Source of the DNA: Bacillus velezensis
GTDB lineage: Bacteria; Bacillota; Bacilli; Bacillales; Bacillaceae
Reading direction: 5' to 3'
Length of the DNA stretch: 64,000 bases
NCBI RefSeq assembly: GCF_001461825.1
Contig: NZ_LLZC01000020.1
Coordinates: 372,001 to 436,000, forward strand
The notes beneath the pieces are model-generated. The model had not been told where the DNA came from. It saw nothing but the letters and a program-made list of their open reading frames with translations, and searched no databases. This document shows positions 24,867 through 33,500 of this stretch, one piece after another. The position numbers and the translations under genes are program-made. Every line of letters starts with the position of its first letter. Position 1 is the stretch's first letter.

Positions 24867-26306
24867 TTATTTCTTGGCTTTATGGACTTTCAGTTTTTTG
24901 CCTTTGACCGTCGTATTTTTCATGATGTCAAGAACGTGCGGGCCTTTGCCGTTCAGAATTTCGACGTACGATGCGTTGTCCAAAATCGTGATAATCCCGA
25001 TATCATCGGCTGAAACGCCGTCGATTTTCGCAATCGTTCCGACAAAATCGACCGCTCTGAGTTTTTTCTTTTTCCCGCCGTTAAAGTACAGCTTCATGAT
25101 GTCTTTGTTTAACTGTTCGCTTTTGTCTGTTTTGACATCGGGGCGGGCGTTCAGTTTTTCCGCAAAAGCCGCTTTCCGTTCCGCTGTTTCTTTCTCAGAC
25201 GGCGCCTCCCGCTTCTGGATGCGGAAACCGATATATGTCTCAATGTCATTCAGAAACCGCGATTCAGACGGTGTCACAAACGTGACGGCCCGTCCGCGGT
25301 GTCCGGCGCGGCCCGTTCTGCCGGTGCGGTGCACATAGCTTTCTTTTTCAAGCGGAATATCATAATTGATGACGAGGCTGATGTTTTCAATATCAATTCC
25401 TCTGGCGGCAACGTCGGTCGCAATGAGATAGCGGAACTCGCCGCGCTTGAATTCATTCATGACGTCAAAGCGGTCTTCCTGCACCATTCCGCCGTGAATT
25501 TTATCGCAAGGGTAGCCCAGCCTGTCCAGCTCATCGGTTAACTGGATGACTCTTTCTTTTGTCCGGCAGAATATGATGCAGCTGTCCGGGTTTTCGGTGA
25601 TCAGGACATCACGCAGCAATGATGATTTATCCTCTTCTTCTGTTCTGGTGACAAAATGCTCAATGTCTTTTGTCGTCAGGCCTTCCGCTTTTACTTCAAT
25701 CAATTCAGGGTCTTTCATATATGTGCGGCTCAGCTTCTCGACGTCATCCGGCAGTGTCGCTGAAAACAGCATGGTGACTCTGTTTTTCGGCAGATGCTGA
25801 ATGATGGCTTCCACCTGTTCAATAAATCCCATATTCAGCATTTCATCCGCTTCGTCAATCACCACATACGCCAGCCGTTCAAGCGGCAGCGTCCCTTTCT
25901 CTATATGATCAAGCACACGCCCCGGCGTTCCGGCAATGACGTGGCTTTTTTGCTTCAGTTCGGTTTTCTGTTTGTCAAAAGAAGCTTTTCCGAAAACCGC
26001 CGTGGCTTTTATCCGTTTGAAACGGCCGATATTCGTGATATCTTCTTTAATCTGCGCCGCAAGCTCGCGGGTCGGCGTTAAAATCAGGGCCTGCGGTTTG
26101 TTTTCCTCCCATTCCGCCAGCTCACAGATCGGAATGCCGAAAGCCGCGGTTTTGCCGCTGCCCGTCTGCGATTTGACGACGAGATCTTTTTTTTGCAGCG
26201 CGGCGGGGATGACGCGCCGCTGCACTTCAGTCGGCTCGGTGTATTGCAAGCCATTCAGCGCCCGTCGGATCTCGGGGCTGATCGCATATTCATTAAACTC
26301 ATTCAT
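24867..26306 (-). CDS. dbpA: DEAD-box RNA helicase with 23S rRNA-binding tail
   Basis: ATP-dependent RNA helicase of the DbpA/YxiN type, acting in assembly of the 50S subunit at hairpin 92 of 23S rRNA. Motifs in order: Q motif [14 protein letters not shown] (Walker A, near 46-53), [15 protein letters not shown] (DEAD box), SATLP, and [10 protein letters not shown]. The C-terminal 75 residues ([22 protein letters not shown]...) are the specific RNA recognition domain. Start at 26306 follows GAAGGAGTTTAGTC. Length 479 equals the B. subtilis protein (also called DeaD or YxiN). Confidence 0.96.
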   Translation of the reverse strand: MNEFNEYAISPEIRRALNGLQYTEPTEVQRRVIPAALQKKDLVVKSQTGSGKTAAFGIPICELAEWEENKPQALILTPTRELAAQIKEDITNIGRFKRIKATAVFGKASFDKQKTELKQKSHVIAGTPGRVLDHIEKGTLPLERLAYVVIDEADEMLNMGFIEQVEAIIQHLPKNRVTMLFSATLPDDVEKLSRTYMKDPELIEVKAEGLTTKDIEHFVTRTEEEDKSSLLRDVLITENPDSCIIFCRTKERVIQLTDELDRLGYPCDKIHGGMVQEDRFDVMNEFKRGEFRYLIATDVAARGIDIENISLVINYDIPLEKESYVHRTGRTGRAGHRGRAVTFVTPSESRFLNDIETYIGFRIQKREAPSEKETAERKAAFAEKLNARPDVKTDKSEQLNKDIMKLYFNGGKKKKLRAVDFVGTIAKIDGVSADDIGIITILDNASYVEILNGKGPHVLDIMKNTTVKGKKLKVHKAKK

Positions 26307-26360
26307 GACTAAACTCCTTCTCTGTCCGGTTCCCCTCATTATACGCGAAATGCCGCCGCT

Positions 26361-26735
26361 TTACCCTGACGTTTTGCCGGGCCATTCGGGGGACTGCTTT
26401 TTCTTCATGTCAAGCACGACCCATTTGGCGCAATAAAAGCTCATGCTTCCTTCCACGTCATCGACATAATAGCGTATCGATTCCCAGCCGCCGTCGACCG
26501 GGCTGATATCCAGACGGATGTCGGTGATGCTTTCAAGATCATCCAGACGGGCAGAGCACACACCTTCAAACCGCAGCACAGCATCATACTGTCCATCAGT
26601 CAGCTTCAGCTCAAATACCGGGATTTTATCATAATACTCGTTATACCCGGTAGAGAACGTAAACTCCGTCAATTCAAAACAACCCGGCGAATCCGGCCTC
26701 AGCAGAACTGCTTTCTCATGTTTGTGCCACTCCAT
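26361..26735 (-). CDS. Immunity-array protein, 124 aa, unknown family
   Basis: Small acidic cytoplasmic protein rich in beta strands (FELKLTDGQYDAVLRFEGV, YYVDDVEGSMSFYCAKW), in the style of polymorphic-toxin immunity proteins. Start at 26735 follows AAGGAGGCACAAA. It is the last gene of the leftward series behind wapA, so immunity to some WapA-type toxin is inferred from location and general composition only. I do not recognise the family. Confidence 0.65.
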   Translation of the reverse strand: MEWHKHEKAVLLRPDSPGCFELTEFTFSTGYNEYYDKIPVFELKLTDGQYDAVLRFEGVCSARLDDLESITDIRLDISPVDGGWESIRYYVDDVEGSMSFYCAKWVVLDMKKKQSPEWPGKTSG

Positions 26736-26836
26736 TTTGTGCCTCCTTTTTTTCAGCTGAATCGGCATGTCTGACTCAAATGAATTTTCTTTACAAACCC
26801 CCCATAAATTTCTTTATATGTCTGCATCCAATCTTT

Positions 26837-27052
26837 TCATTCTTCTAACGTATACAGATACGCATCAGGCGAATCTTTCAGATCAAACCCGCTCAAATAT
26901 ACGAGCATCTCCCAAACGGTTTCGTCCTCAACCGCCGGATCATCTGCAGCCACATACTCAGACGCCCAATCTGACACTTCTTCCCTCGCCGCTTGACCGT
27001 TCAGGATCAGACCAGCCTTCTTCAGACATTCTGCTCTTGTGGGTTCTTTCAC
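26837..27052 (-). CDS. Immunity-array protein, 71 aa, unknown
   Basis: Acidic 71-residue protein (MKEPTRAECLKKAGLILNGQ... SGFDLKDSPDAYLYTLEE), mostly helical. The start is GTG at 27052 with a weak upstream AAAGGCAGG; it begins 16 bases after the stop of the previous gene, suggesting coupling. DUF-type small immunity-like protein of the wapA locus; function unknown. Confidence 0.6.
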   Translation of the reverse strand: MKEPTRAECLKKAGLILNGQAAREEVSDWASEYVAADDPAVEDETVWEMLVYLSGFDLKDSPDAYLYTLEE

Positions 27053-27068
27053 GTTAGAAGCCTGCCTT

Positions 27069-27455
27069 TCATTTCTTGTTTAAAATGCTGACTAACAGCC
27101 TCCTGGCCCGTTCGTGCCGCCCGATTTCCCGGCTGAGCTCCGGATAATCTGTTAAAGCGTTTTTCAGCTGCACATATTGCGGATAAAGCTCAAAAAAGGA
27201 TTTATATAACGCTTTACGCTGCCGCGCAGGCATTTGTTTATTCGCCAAAACAAAATCTAAGCTGCCGCAGATAAGCGCAAAATACTCATAAAAATCCCCA
27301 GCGCAGGCGGCACCCTCAAAGTCTTCTTCAAATCTTCCTGCATCTGAAGGCAGCGGACCCTCTAATTCTTTTTTGTGTAATTTCAAGCTTCTGATGACGT
27401 CATTATTTAAAGAATATCTGTTGGATCTTAACATCTCATTTAGCCGCTTTCCCAT
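27069..27455 (-). CDS. Immunity-array protein, about 128 aa, unknown
   Basis: Helical protein (MGKRLNEMLRSNRY... ending LLVSILNKK). The start is uncertain: ATG 27455 overlaps the end of the upstream gene by 20 bases, and a later ATG at 27434 lies just past its stop. Neither has a strong ribosome site, so translation is probably coupled. A longer frame to 27506 exists but is unlikely. Family not recognised; role as orphan immunity protein is inferred from location. Confidence 0.55.
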   Translation of the reverse strand: MGKRLNEMLRSNRYSLNNDVIRSLKLHKKELEGPLPSDAGRFEEDFEGAACAGDFYEYFALICGSLDFVLANKQMPARQRKALYKSFFELYPQYVQLKNALTDYPELSREIGRHERARRLLVSILNKK

Positions 27456-28281
27456 TACTGATATCCCGCTTATAAATCCCTGAATTCGAGACCGCGTAAA
27501 TGGCATTGCTAGTCAGCTTCAGCTGATGCCCGGAAAGCTCATCGCCATCCGCATCACAGCACGTTATCTCTTGCACCGGCAGACTGACATCAGCCGGAAT
27601 GAGAGACAGTGAATGATCATCTTTGCATATCCAAAACCCGTCATCTGAAATCGCTAGCTGGTCGTAAACCCCGGAATATGTTTTATCAGAAATAATCCAA
27701 ACTCGTTTCACGTCGGTTTCATCAAACGCAGCAATGACTGTATAAGCGTAATACAGCATGTAGATCAGTCCGTCTTTTTCTGCAAGTGCATAGCAGTCAT
27801 CTGCCGCGGGTGCATATATTTCTGAAAGCTGCTGATCAATGTGAATTTTCTTTAGCTGCCCGTCTAAAGTGAAGCACAGCACACTGTGCCCTTCATGATT
27901 TTCATCACTATAAATACCTTCATCACTTAAACCGATCCACAGGTTTTGTTTTTCGTCCAAAAGACTGCATGAAACCCCTGAAGGCAGAGAAAATGCACTT
28001 TGTTCTGTTCCTTCTGCTGAAAATACTTTCACTTTATACTCATGCGATTCAAAGAAAATCAACACATACCTGGCAGCCGAACTCTGTTGAAACAGCATAA
28101 TATCCTCACACGGAATTTGTTCATCGATATGAACCTCTCGGGTATCGCCGGATTCCTCCGTGATCGTAAACGAAAGACTGCCATTCTGATGCTGACCAAG
28201 ATACTGACGTCCGCAGTTGTCAAAGTGACAAAAACATCCTTTTACTGATTCATCGTGTATCTTGTTCATTTTTATTTTCAT
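27436..28281 (-). CDS. Beta-propeller-like protein of the wapA locus
   Basis: 281-residue soluble protein made of repeated beta-strand units with recurring motifs such as LIYMLYYAYTVIAAFDE and FWICKDDHSLSLI, which suggest a beta-propeller. Start at 28281 follows AAGGGGCAATGAC. It overlaps or abuts its neighbours on both sides, as expected of a cotranscribed array. I do not know its function. It is larger than the usual immunity protein. Confidence 0.65.
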   Translation of the reverse strand: MKIKMNKIHDESVKGCFCHFDNCGRQYLGQHQNGSLSFTITEESGDTREVHIDEQIPCEDIMLFQQSSAARYVLIFFESHEYKVKVFSAEGTEQSAFSLPSGVSCSLLDEKQNLWIGLSDEGIYSDENHEGHSVLCFTLDGQLKKIHIDQQLSEIYAPAADDCYALAEKDGLIYMLYYAYTVIAAFDETDVKRVWIISDKTYSGVYDQLAISDDGFWICKDDHSLSLIPADVSLPVQEITCCDADGDELSGHQLKLTSNAIYAVSNSGIYKRDISNGKAAK

Positions 28282-28282
28282 G

Positions 28283-28888
28283 TCATTGCCCCTTGTATTT
28301 ATAATGCGCGGCGAGCTTTTTTTGAAATTCATCCGGAACGATCTGATTCGGGAATACAACTGATATCCAGTCTAAAACATGATCATCTAACAGCCTCCAT
28401 GATTCTAACGTTTTTCCCGCAATCTCCTGATCAATGCCTAGAATACAGATCTCAAAATCTCTCTCTCCGTAAATCGCCCACTTTAAAGACGGTGAAGCCC
28501 ATACGACGCGGGATGCAATGTTCAATATACAGTCATTTTTACTGTGCTTTGGATAATCAGTTAAGATTGAAAGATATTCATCTGCAGTTATATGCAAAGG
28601 GATCTTTAACCAGTTAAAATATCCGAATGTCTCGTAAAACCGATTCATATCATCCGAGTGTTCCAGAACAGCCATTAAGATAAAATCATCGTGATGATGA
28701 TGCGCCAAACTTTTGAGCATCTCCCAGCCTTCTTCAGACAAGACCTAGTGGAATTCCTCGAATAGATAATAATGTTTTTGTTGTTTAAATACTTGTTCGG
28801 GCAACGTTTTGTTTTCATGAAGTAAGGAATATATTTGGGATTGAAAAACCGCCAATTCCTTTGTGTTCTTTATAAAAAAGGGATGCAT
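28283..28888 (-). pseudogene. Immunity-like gene broken by an in-frame amber codon
   Basis: A single reading frame runs from ATG 28888 (after AGAGGTACAAA) through 47 codons to TAG at 28745-28747, and continues in the same frame (VLSEEGWEMLKSLAHHHHDDFIL...) to the stop at 28283, about 200 codons in all. The downstream part alone lacks a plausible start. This is best read as one gene with one nonsense mutation, although suppression or a sequencing error cannot be excluded. Family not recognised. Confidence 0.7.
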
Positions 28889-29127
28889 TTTGTACCTCTT
28901 TTCGGCGGTTTACACACAAGCTCACAGCCGTATTCTGTGTGAAATAAACAGACAGCAAATGAGAAGGACGGCTCAACTACAATAAAGCTGTTAGAAAGCA
29001 GCCGGCCTTCAATATCTTTACTCCCTAGATCACATGAATAAATCGAATTGTATTTAAGCGGATTAATCACATCCAGATTCCCTATAGCCCCCAATGATTC
29101 TTTTTGTAAATGTAAAGGAGTGCTCAT
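28870..29127 (-). CDS. Immunity-array protein, 85 aa, unknown
   Basis: 85-residue protein (MSTPLHLQKESLGAIG... CKPPKRGTKCIPFL). Start at 29127 follows GGAGGTAAT. Its end overlaps the start of the following, broken gene by 19 bases. The beta-rich segment SFIVVEPSFSFAVCLFH could be part of a larger immunity fold, so this may be a fragment. Family not recognised. Confidence 0.55.
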   Translation of the reverse strand: MSTPLHLQKESLGAIGNLDVINPLKYNSIYSCDLGSKDIEGRLLSNSFIVVEPSFSFAVCLFHTEYGCELVCKPPKRGTKCIPFL

Positions 29128-29178
29128 ATTACCTCCGCAAACGGTTTCCCGCGTAAAAGCGGTTTTGTTTGTAAGAAA

Positions 29179-29201
29179 AGAGAGGCAGGGAACCTCTCTT
29201 A
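29179..29201 (-). terminator. Terminator inside the immunity array
   Basis: AGAGAGG / CCTCTCT hairpin followed by TTTTCTT on the minus strand, splitting the wapA downstream array into at least two transcription units. Confidence 0.65.
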
Positions 29202-29210
29202 TTTGTTTAT

Positions 29211-29502
29211 TTATGATTTCGAATGATACGCATAAAATGATTGATCATCAAAGCGAACTGTTTCAGCTTCTACAGCAATCAGCATTCTGTTCATGTCAAT
29301 GAGAAAATTAGCATTTGATTGATACTCAGGAATTACAGCATTTGATAGATTACCGATTCCTTCCGGGTGGTAACTCATCTCAAATACTTGCCAATTGTAT
29401 TCTTCAGGGTGAAAGCTCTTTTCTAAACACATGAAAGTCAAAATGAAGGACAGCGCACCCTCCATCTATGTAATCTATCCATTCATTAATTGTTTTGTGC
29501 AT
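29211..29502 (-). pseudogene. Frameshifted immunity-like gene
   Basis: ATG at 29502 overlaps the stop of the previous gene and opens a 32-codon frame (MHKTINEWIDYIDGGCAVLH... RKELSP) that ends at 29404-29406. A second frame, shifted by one base, continues as SFHPEEYNWQVFEMSYHPEG... to 29211. Together they make one protein of about 96 residues. The indel lies near 29405-29430. Family not recognised. Confidence 0.65.
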
Positions 29503-29914
29503 CGTATCTCCCCAATGACGTTTTGGAGTCTTTGAGATCTGATTTTAAAGTCTTCACGAAAAGTTCTAGCTTCTCTTCATTACAGTTCACTTTATAGAAA
29601 GTCGTATTTAAGTGATTTTCCACAAATCTAATGATAAATCTGTAATATTCGTTTTCTTTATCAATACTCAAAATAAAAAATGGTTCAATTGTTTCTAAAC
29701 GTATCCTGTCTTGATTCCCCGCTAATAATGCTTCAATCCCTGATGTCAGCATTTTATATTCACTTTCTAATAAAACGGCAGAGTAATCGCGGGCGATTAC
29801 TTTATTAGGTTCCAACAGTTCAAACATTGTTGAGATAAAAGGATCATCCTCCGCCTCGTAATACCTTCTCGGTGTTATTTCAAGTTCCAGACAGCCGTCT
29901 CCAATTCTGGCCAT
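29486..29914 (-). CDS. Immunity-array protein, 142 aa
   Basis: 142-residue acidic protein (MARIGDGCLELEITPRRYYE... KTSLGRYDAQNN). Start at 29914 follows GAGGAGACAGC. It resembles in size and composition the WapI-type proteins found behind wapA, but I cannot assign it. Its stop overlaps the start of the next, broken gene (ATG 29502), indicating translational coupling. Confidence 0.65.
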   Translation of the reverse strand: MARIGDGCLELEITPRRYYEAEDDPFISTMFELLEPNKVIARDYSAVLLESEYKMLTSGIEALLAGNQDRIRLETIEPFFILSIDKENEYYRFIIRFVENHLNTTFYKVNCNEEKLELFVKTLKSDLKDSKTSLGRYDAQNN

Positions 29915-30099
29915 GCTGTCTCCTCGTTCTCTACTTAATAGCTTTAATTTAGTAGTAAATGATTTGAATGACGCTCTGAAAGTCAAGCTAAGTTTCAATC
30001 GATTGTTCACCTTTTACTGTCTCGATTCTAATCACCAACCCGCTTATATTTTTTTTAAAAAAAGAATCCGCAGGCTCACCTATTTTTTATTTAATGCCA

Positions 30100-30546
30100 T
30101 TATTTAATAATGTTTATAATATTTTCTCTATAACTAGATCCTATTCTGATTGTCTCGGAATCTGTTATTTCTATATGATAAAGAACATAATCCAGTAAAT
30201 CTTTAATAATTGTTTTCTCTGCTAAAGGAGCTCCATTTAATATATCTTTTAACTCAACATCTTTTTCCAATAAGATTATATTTTCATGCGCAACTATTGT
30301 ATTTTTGTACTCTTCTGCTGAGGTTTTCATAAAAGAGATTTTTTTATTAAACAAAGTATTTGTTTTTAAGCTCGCTGAGAATATACAAGTATCACTATCT
30401 TTATTTGAAAGAGAGTAAGAATACATTGCATATTGTTTATTTTCCATATTTTTTAATATAACAAATATTAAATCCTCTATTGTTTTATACTCTTTTTCAA
30501 CCCAATCATAGTCATTGAGAGTTGATATTTCATAAAAATAGTACAT
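30100..30546 (-). CDS. Probable cognate WapA immunity protein
   Basis: 148-residue acidic protein starting 14 bases after the wapA stop, the standard place for the cognate immunity gene of a WapA toxin. It shares the low G+C of the wapA 3' end, as if toxin tip and immunity gene arrived together. Sequence (MYYFYEISTLNDYDWVEKEY...) is helical and strand-mixed with no family I recognise. It should bind and block the C-terminal toxin domain in the cytoplasm. Confidence 0.75.
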   Translation of the reverse strand: MYYFYEISTLNDYDWVEKEYKTIEDLIFVILKNMENKQYAMYSYSLSNKDSDTCIFSASLKTNTLFNKKISFMKTSAEEYKNTIVAHENIILLEKDVELKDILNGAPLAEKTIIKDLLDYVLYHIEITDSETIRIGSSYRENIINIIK

Positions 30547-30560
30547 TTAATTCTCTCCTT

Positions 30561-33500
30561 CTATCTTTTATACACTGTAAACCGCCATTGTGCACTGCCC
30601 CTTTTCCATTTCCCTTTATATATAGAAAACTTATTACTTTGTAAATGATAACCATGATTATTATGTGGTGTATGCCACTCTAGAGATCTATATATAGACC
30701 TCCCAGTCTTTTTCTTTCTCGAATAGATTATTCCCCAATAACCTCTTCCTTTTTCTCTATCCCCTTTTATACGGCCTACTTTATGAATTCTATATGGAAT
30801 CCTTTTCGCGATTTTTTTTGCGCCTTTTTTAATAACTGATTTAGTCCATTTCTTTGATGCATTATATGCCTTACCAACATTCCTCTTTGCCCACTTTCCT
30901 GGAGCACCATTCCATGACCTTTTTATTACTTCCCATAGAATTCTGGCCCAATGCCCATCTGGGTCGACCTTCATCACCGGATTGTTATTGGCATAAGTAT
31001 ACCCATTCTGATCTAAAGAATCCCCATCACTGCCCGGGTCTGGGTCTAGTGATAAGAATACGCCGTTTCTTGGCTCGTAGTAGCGGGCCATGAGATAGTA
31101 CAGGCCGGTTTCTTCGTCGTATTGGTAGCCTGCGTAGCGGTAGCGGTTGTCTTTTACTTCGTCGCTTGCTTCGGTTTTTGTCGGATTTCCCCATGCATCG
31201 TACTGATATTTGGCAACGGTTTTTCCGGTGCTGTCTGAGATCGCGGTGACGTCACCGTGTGCGTTGTAGTGATAGAAATATTTCTTGCCGTTCTCTGTAT
31301 AGGATAACAGCTGGCCGCTGTCACCGTACGTGTATGATTTTGTGACGTTATTGTCGGCGTCTGTTTCATACAGGACGTTCAAGCTGTCTCCGTCGTAGAA
31401 GTAGTTTGTGACGTTTCCGTTGACGGTTTTTTGGATTCTGTTTCCTTTTTCATCGTATTTGTATGTTGCGAACGGCTTGTCTTCGCCTTTTTTCGTGACG
31501 GCGGTCAGGTTGTCTTCCGCGTCCCACGTATATGTGTATTTGCCGTCAGATGTGCGGTTGCCGTTTTTATCATAGGACAGGTCTTCGTCATTCACCTTCG
31601 TCAGCTGGTTCATGATGTTGAAGGATGCGTTGACTGATTTGCTTGCGCCGTCCTTTGTGGTGGTGACGTTTGTCCGGTTGCCGAAGCCGTCGTACGTATA
31701 TTGAATGACGGTGCCGTCTTCATGAGTTTCTTTGACGAGCTGGTTGAGCTTGCCGTATTCGTACTGCACCTTTCCGCCCGCTGAGCTGTCGATGACCGTG
31801 CGGTTGCCGTTAGCGTCATATTCATAGCTTTCCCGGAAGATGCTGCCGCCGTTTTTCGCTCCGATATGAAGAGAGCTGACGAGATTCCGCTCATCATATG
31901 AAAAACTCGTGCCGACTTCATTGCCGCTGATGAATGTCTGGACATTGCCGTTTTCATCATAATCAAATGTATAGGCTGAAGTGCCGTCTTTCATTTCAAT
32001 CATTTGATCAAGTTTGTTGTACGTAAAGCTGTTTGTTCCTTTTTGGCCGCCGTGGCTCCATGAGAAAGTTTTCAGCTTATCCGAATCAGCCGGATACGTC
32101 CAGCTTTGGCTGCCGCCGCGGTCGGTTAATTCGGTCAGGCGGTTTTTGTTGTCATAGGTGCGTTTTTTCGTTGTATTTTGTTCTTTGTTTGTGACCGACG
32201 TTTCATTACCGTTTTTGTCATAGGTAAAGTTGTATTTTTCAGTGCCGTTATACGCTTTTGTCTTAACCCGGTCGGTGCCGTCATAGGTCAGCGACACTTC
32301 ATTTCCGTTGGCGGAAACGGTTTTCGTCAGGTTACTGTTGGCGTCATATTCACTCTTCAGTACATTGCCGAGCGGGTCGGTTGTTTTGACGAGCTTGCCC
32401 ATGACGTCATATTCATATTGATAGGTCTGATCTGCGTCGGCCCGAATCGTTTTTGTCAGCTCATTTCCTTCCTTGTCATAGCTGTGAAGGATGGATGTGC
32501 CGTTTGACAGGGTCAGCTTTGTCAGCTGGTCGCCCTGATCGTATTCGTAGGCGGTTGTTTCGCCTTTCGCGTCGGTTTCAGATGTTTTCTTGCCAGTCTC
32601 GTCATATGAAGCAGTGCTTGCATAACCTAGTTCGTCTTCTTCTTTTGTGACGTAGTTTCCTTTTTCGTCATAGGTGTTTTTCGTCAGGATGCTTCCTTCG
32701 ATTAAACGGATATCATCAAACCACGCCGTTCCTGTGGCGCTTTTTTGGAACAGAATGCTGATTTCGATTTTATTGATCGGCTTTGTTTTCGGAATGACTG
32801 CCGCTGCCCGGTTCCATTCTTGGGTCCCCTGCGGGAATTTGGCGGTGTAGACGCCCGTCGTTCCGTCCGCATAAGTCACGCCGGCCTGAAGAGCGTAATC
32901 ATTGTCGTTCGTTAATTTTACACCGTCAGCCTTGGACATTCCTGTCAGCGTGATATATACCGGCTTATCGTCCGCGCTTTGGCCTAATGTGACGGTTTGT
33001 TTTGCGGCCGCATTGGCTTGTGATGCATTTGTGCGGGACGCTTTTAATGAGCTGTCATCATCGAAGCCTTCATCAAGGTCAGCGGCGGCTCCGCTTGTGC
33101 TCCAGCCGTCTGCTTTAGCCGTGAAACTGCTGTTTTGCACCGGGTTATAGCTTGAAGAGACTTCGCCTTTTTCCAGCTGAACCTGATCAAACCACGCTTT
33201 TCCTTTGCCGTCCTTGTCGTTATGGTCCACTTCCATATAGACGATGGCTTTTCCTGCATTGGCCGGTGTTGTAAAGGTGATCTGCCGTTTCGTCCAGTCA
33301 TTCTTTCCGGCTAATGCGCCTGATTCATTGTGAATCCATTGAATGCGTTTTTGGTCTTTGTCACGCAGATCAATGTTGAAATACGCTCTTGCCTTTGTCA
33401 GATCCGTTTTGATCTGGCCGTTGAGTGTATACGTCGTATTCGGCTCAAGCTGCACTTCCTGCGTTGCGGACGCATGGCCGTGCTCTGTTCCGGCTGAAGC

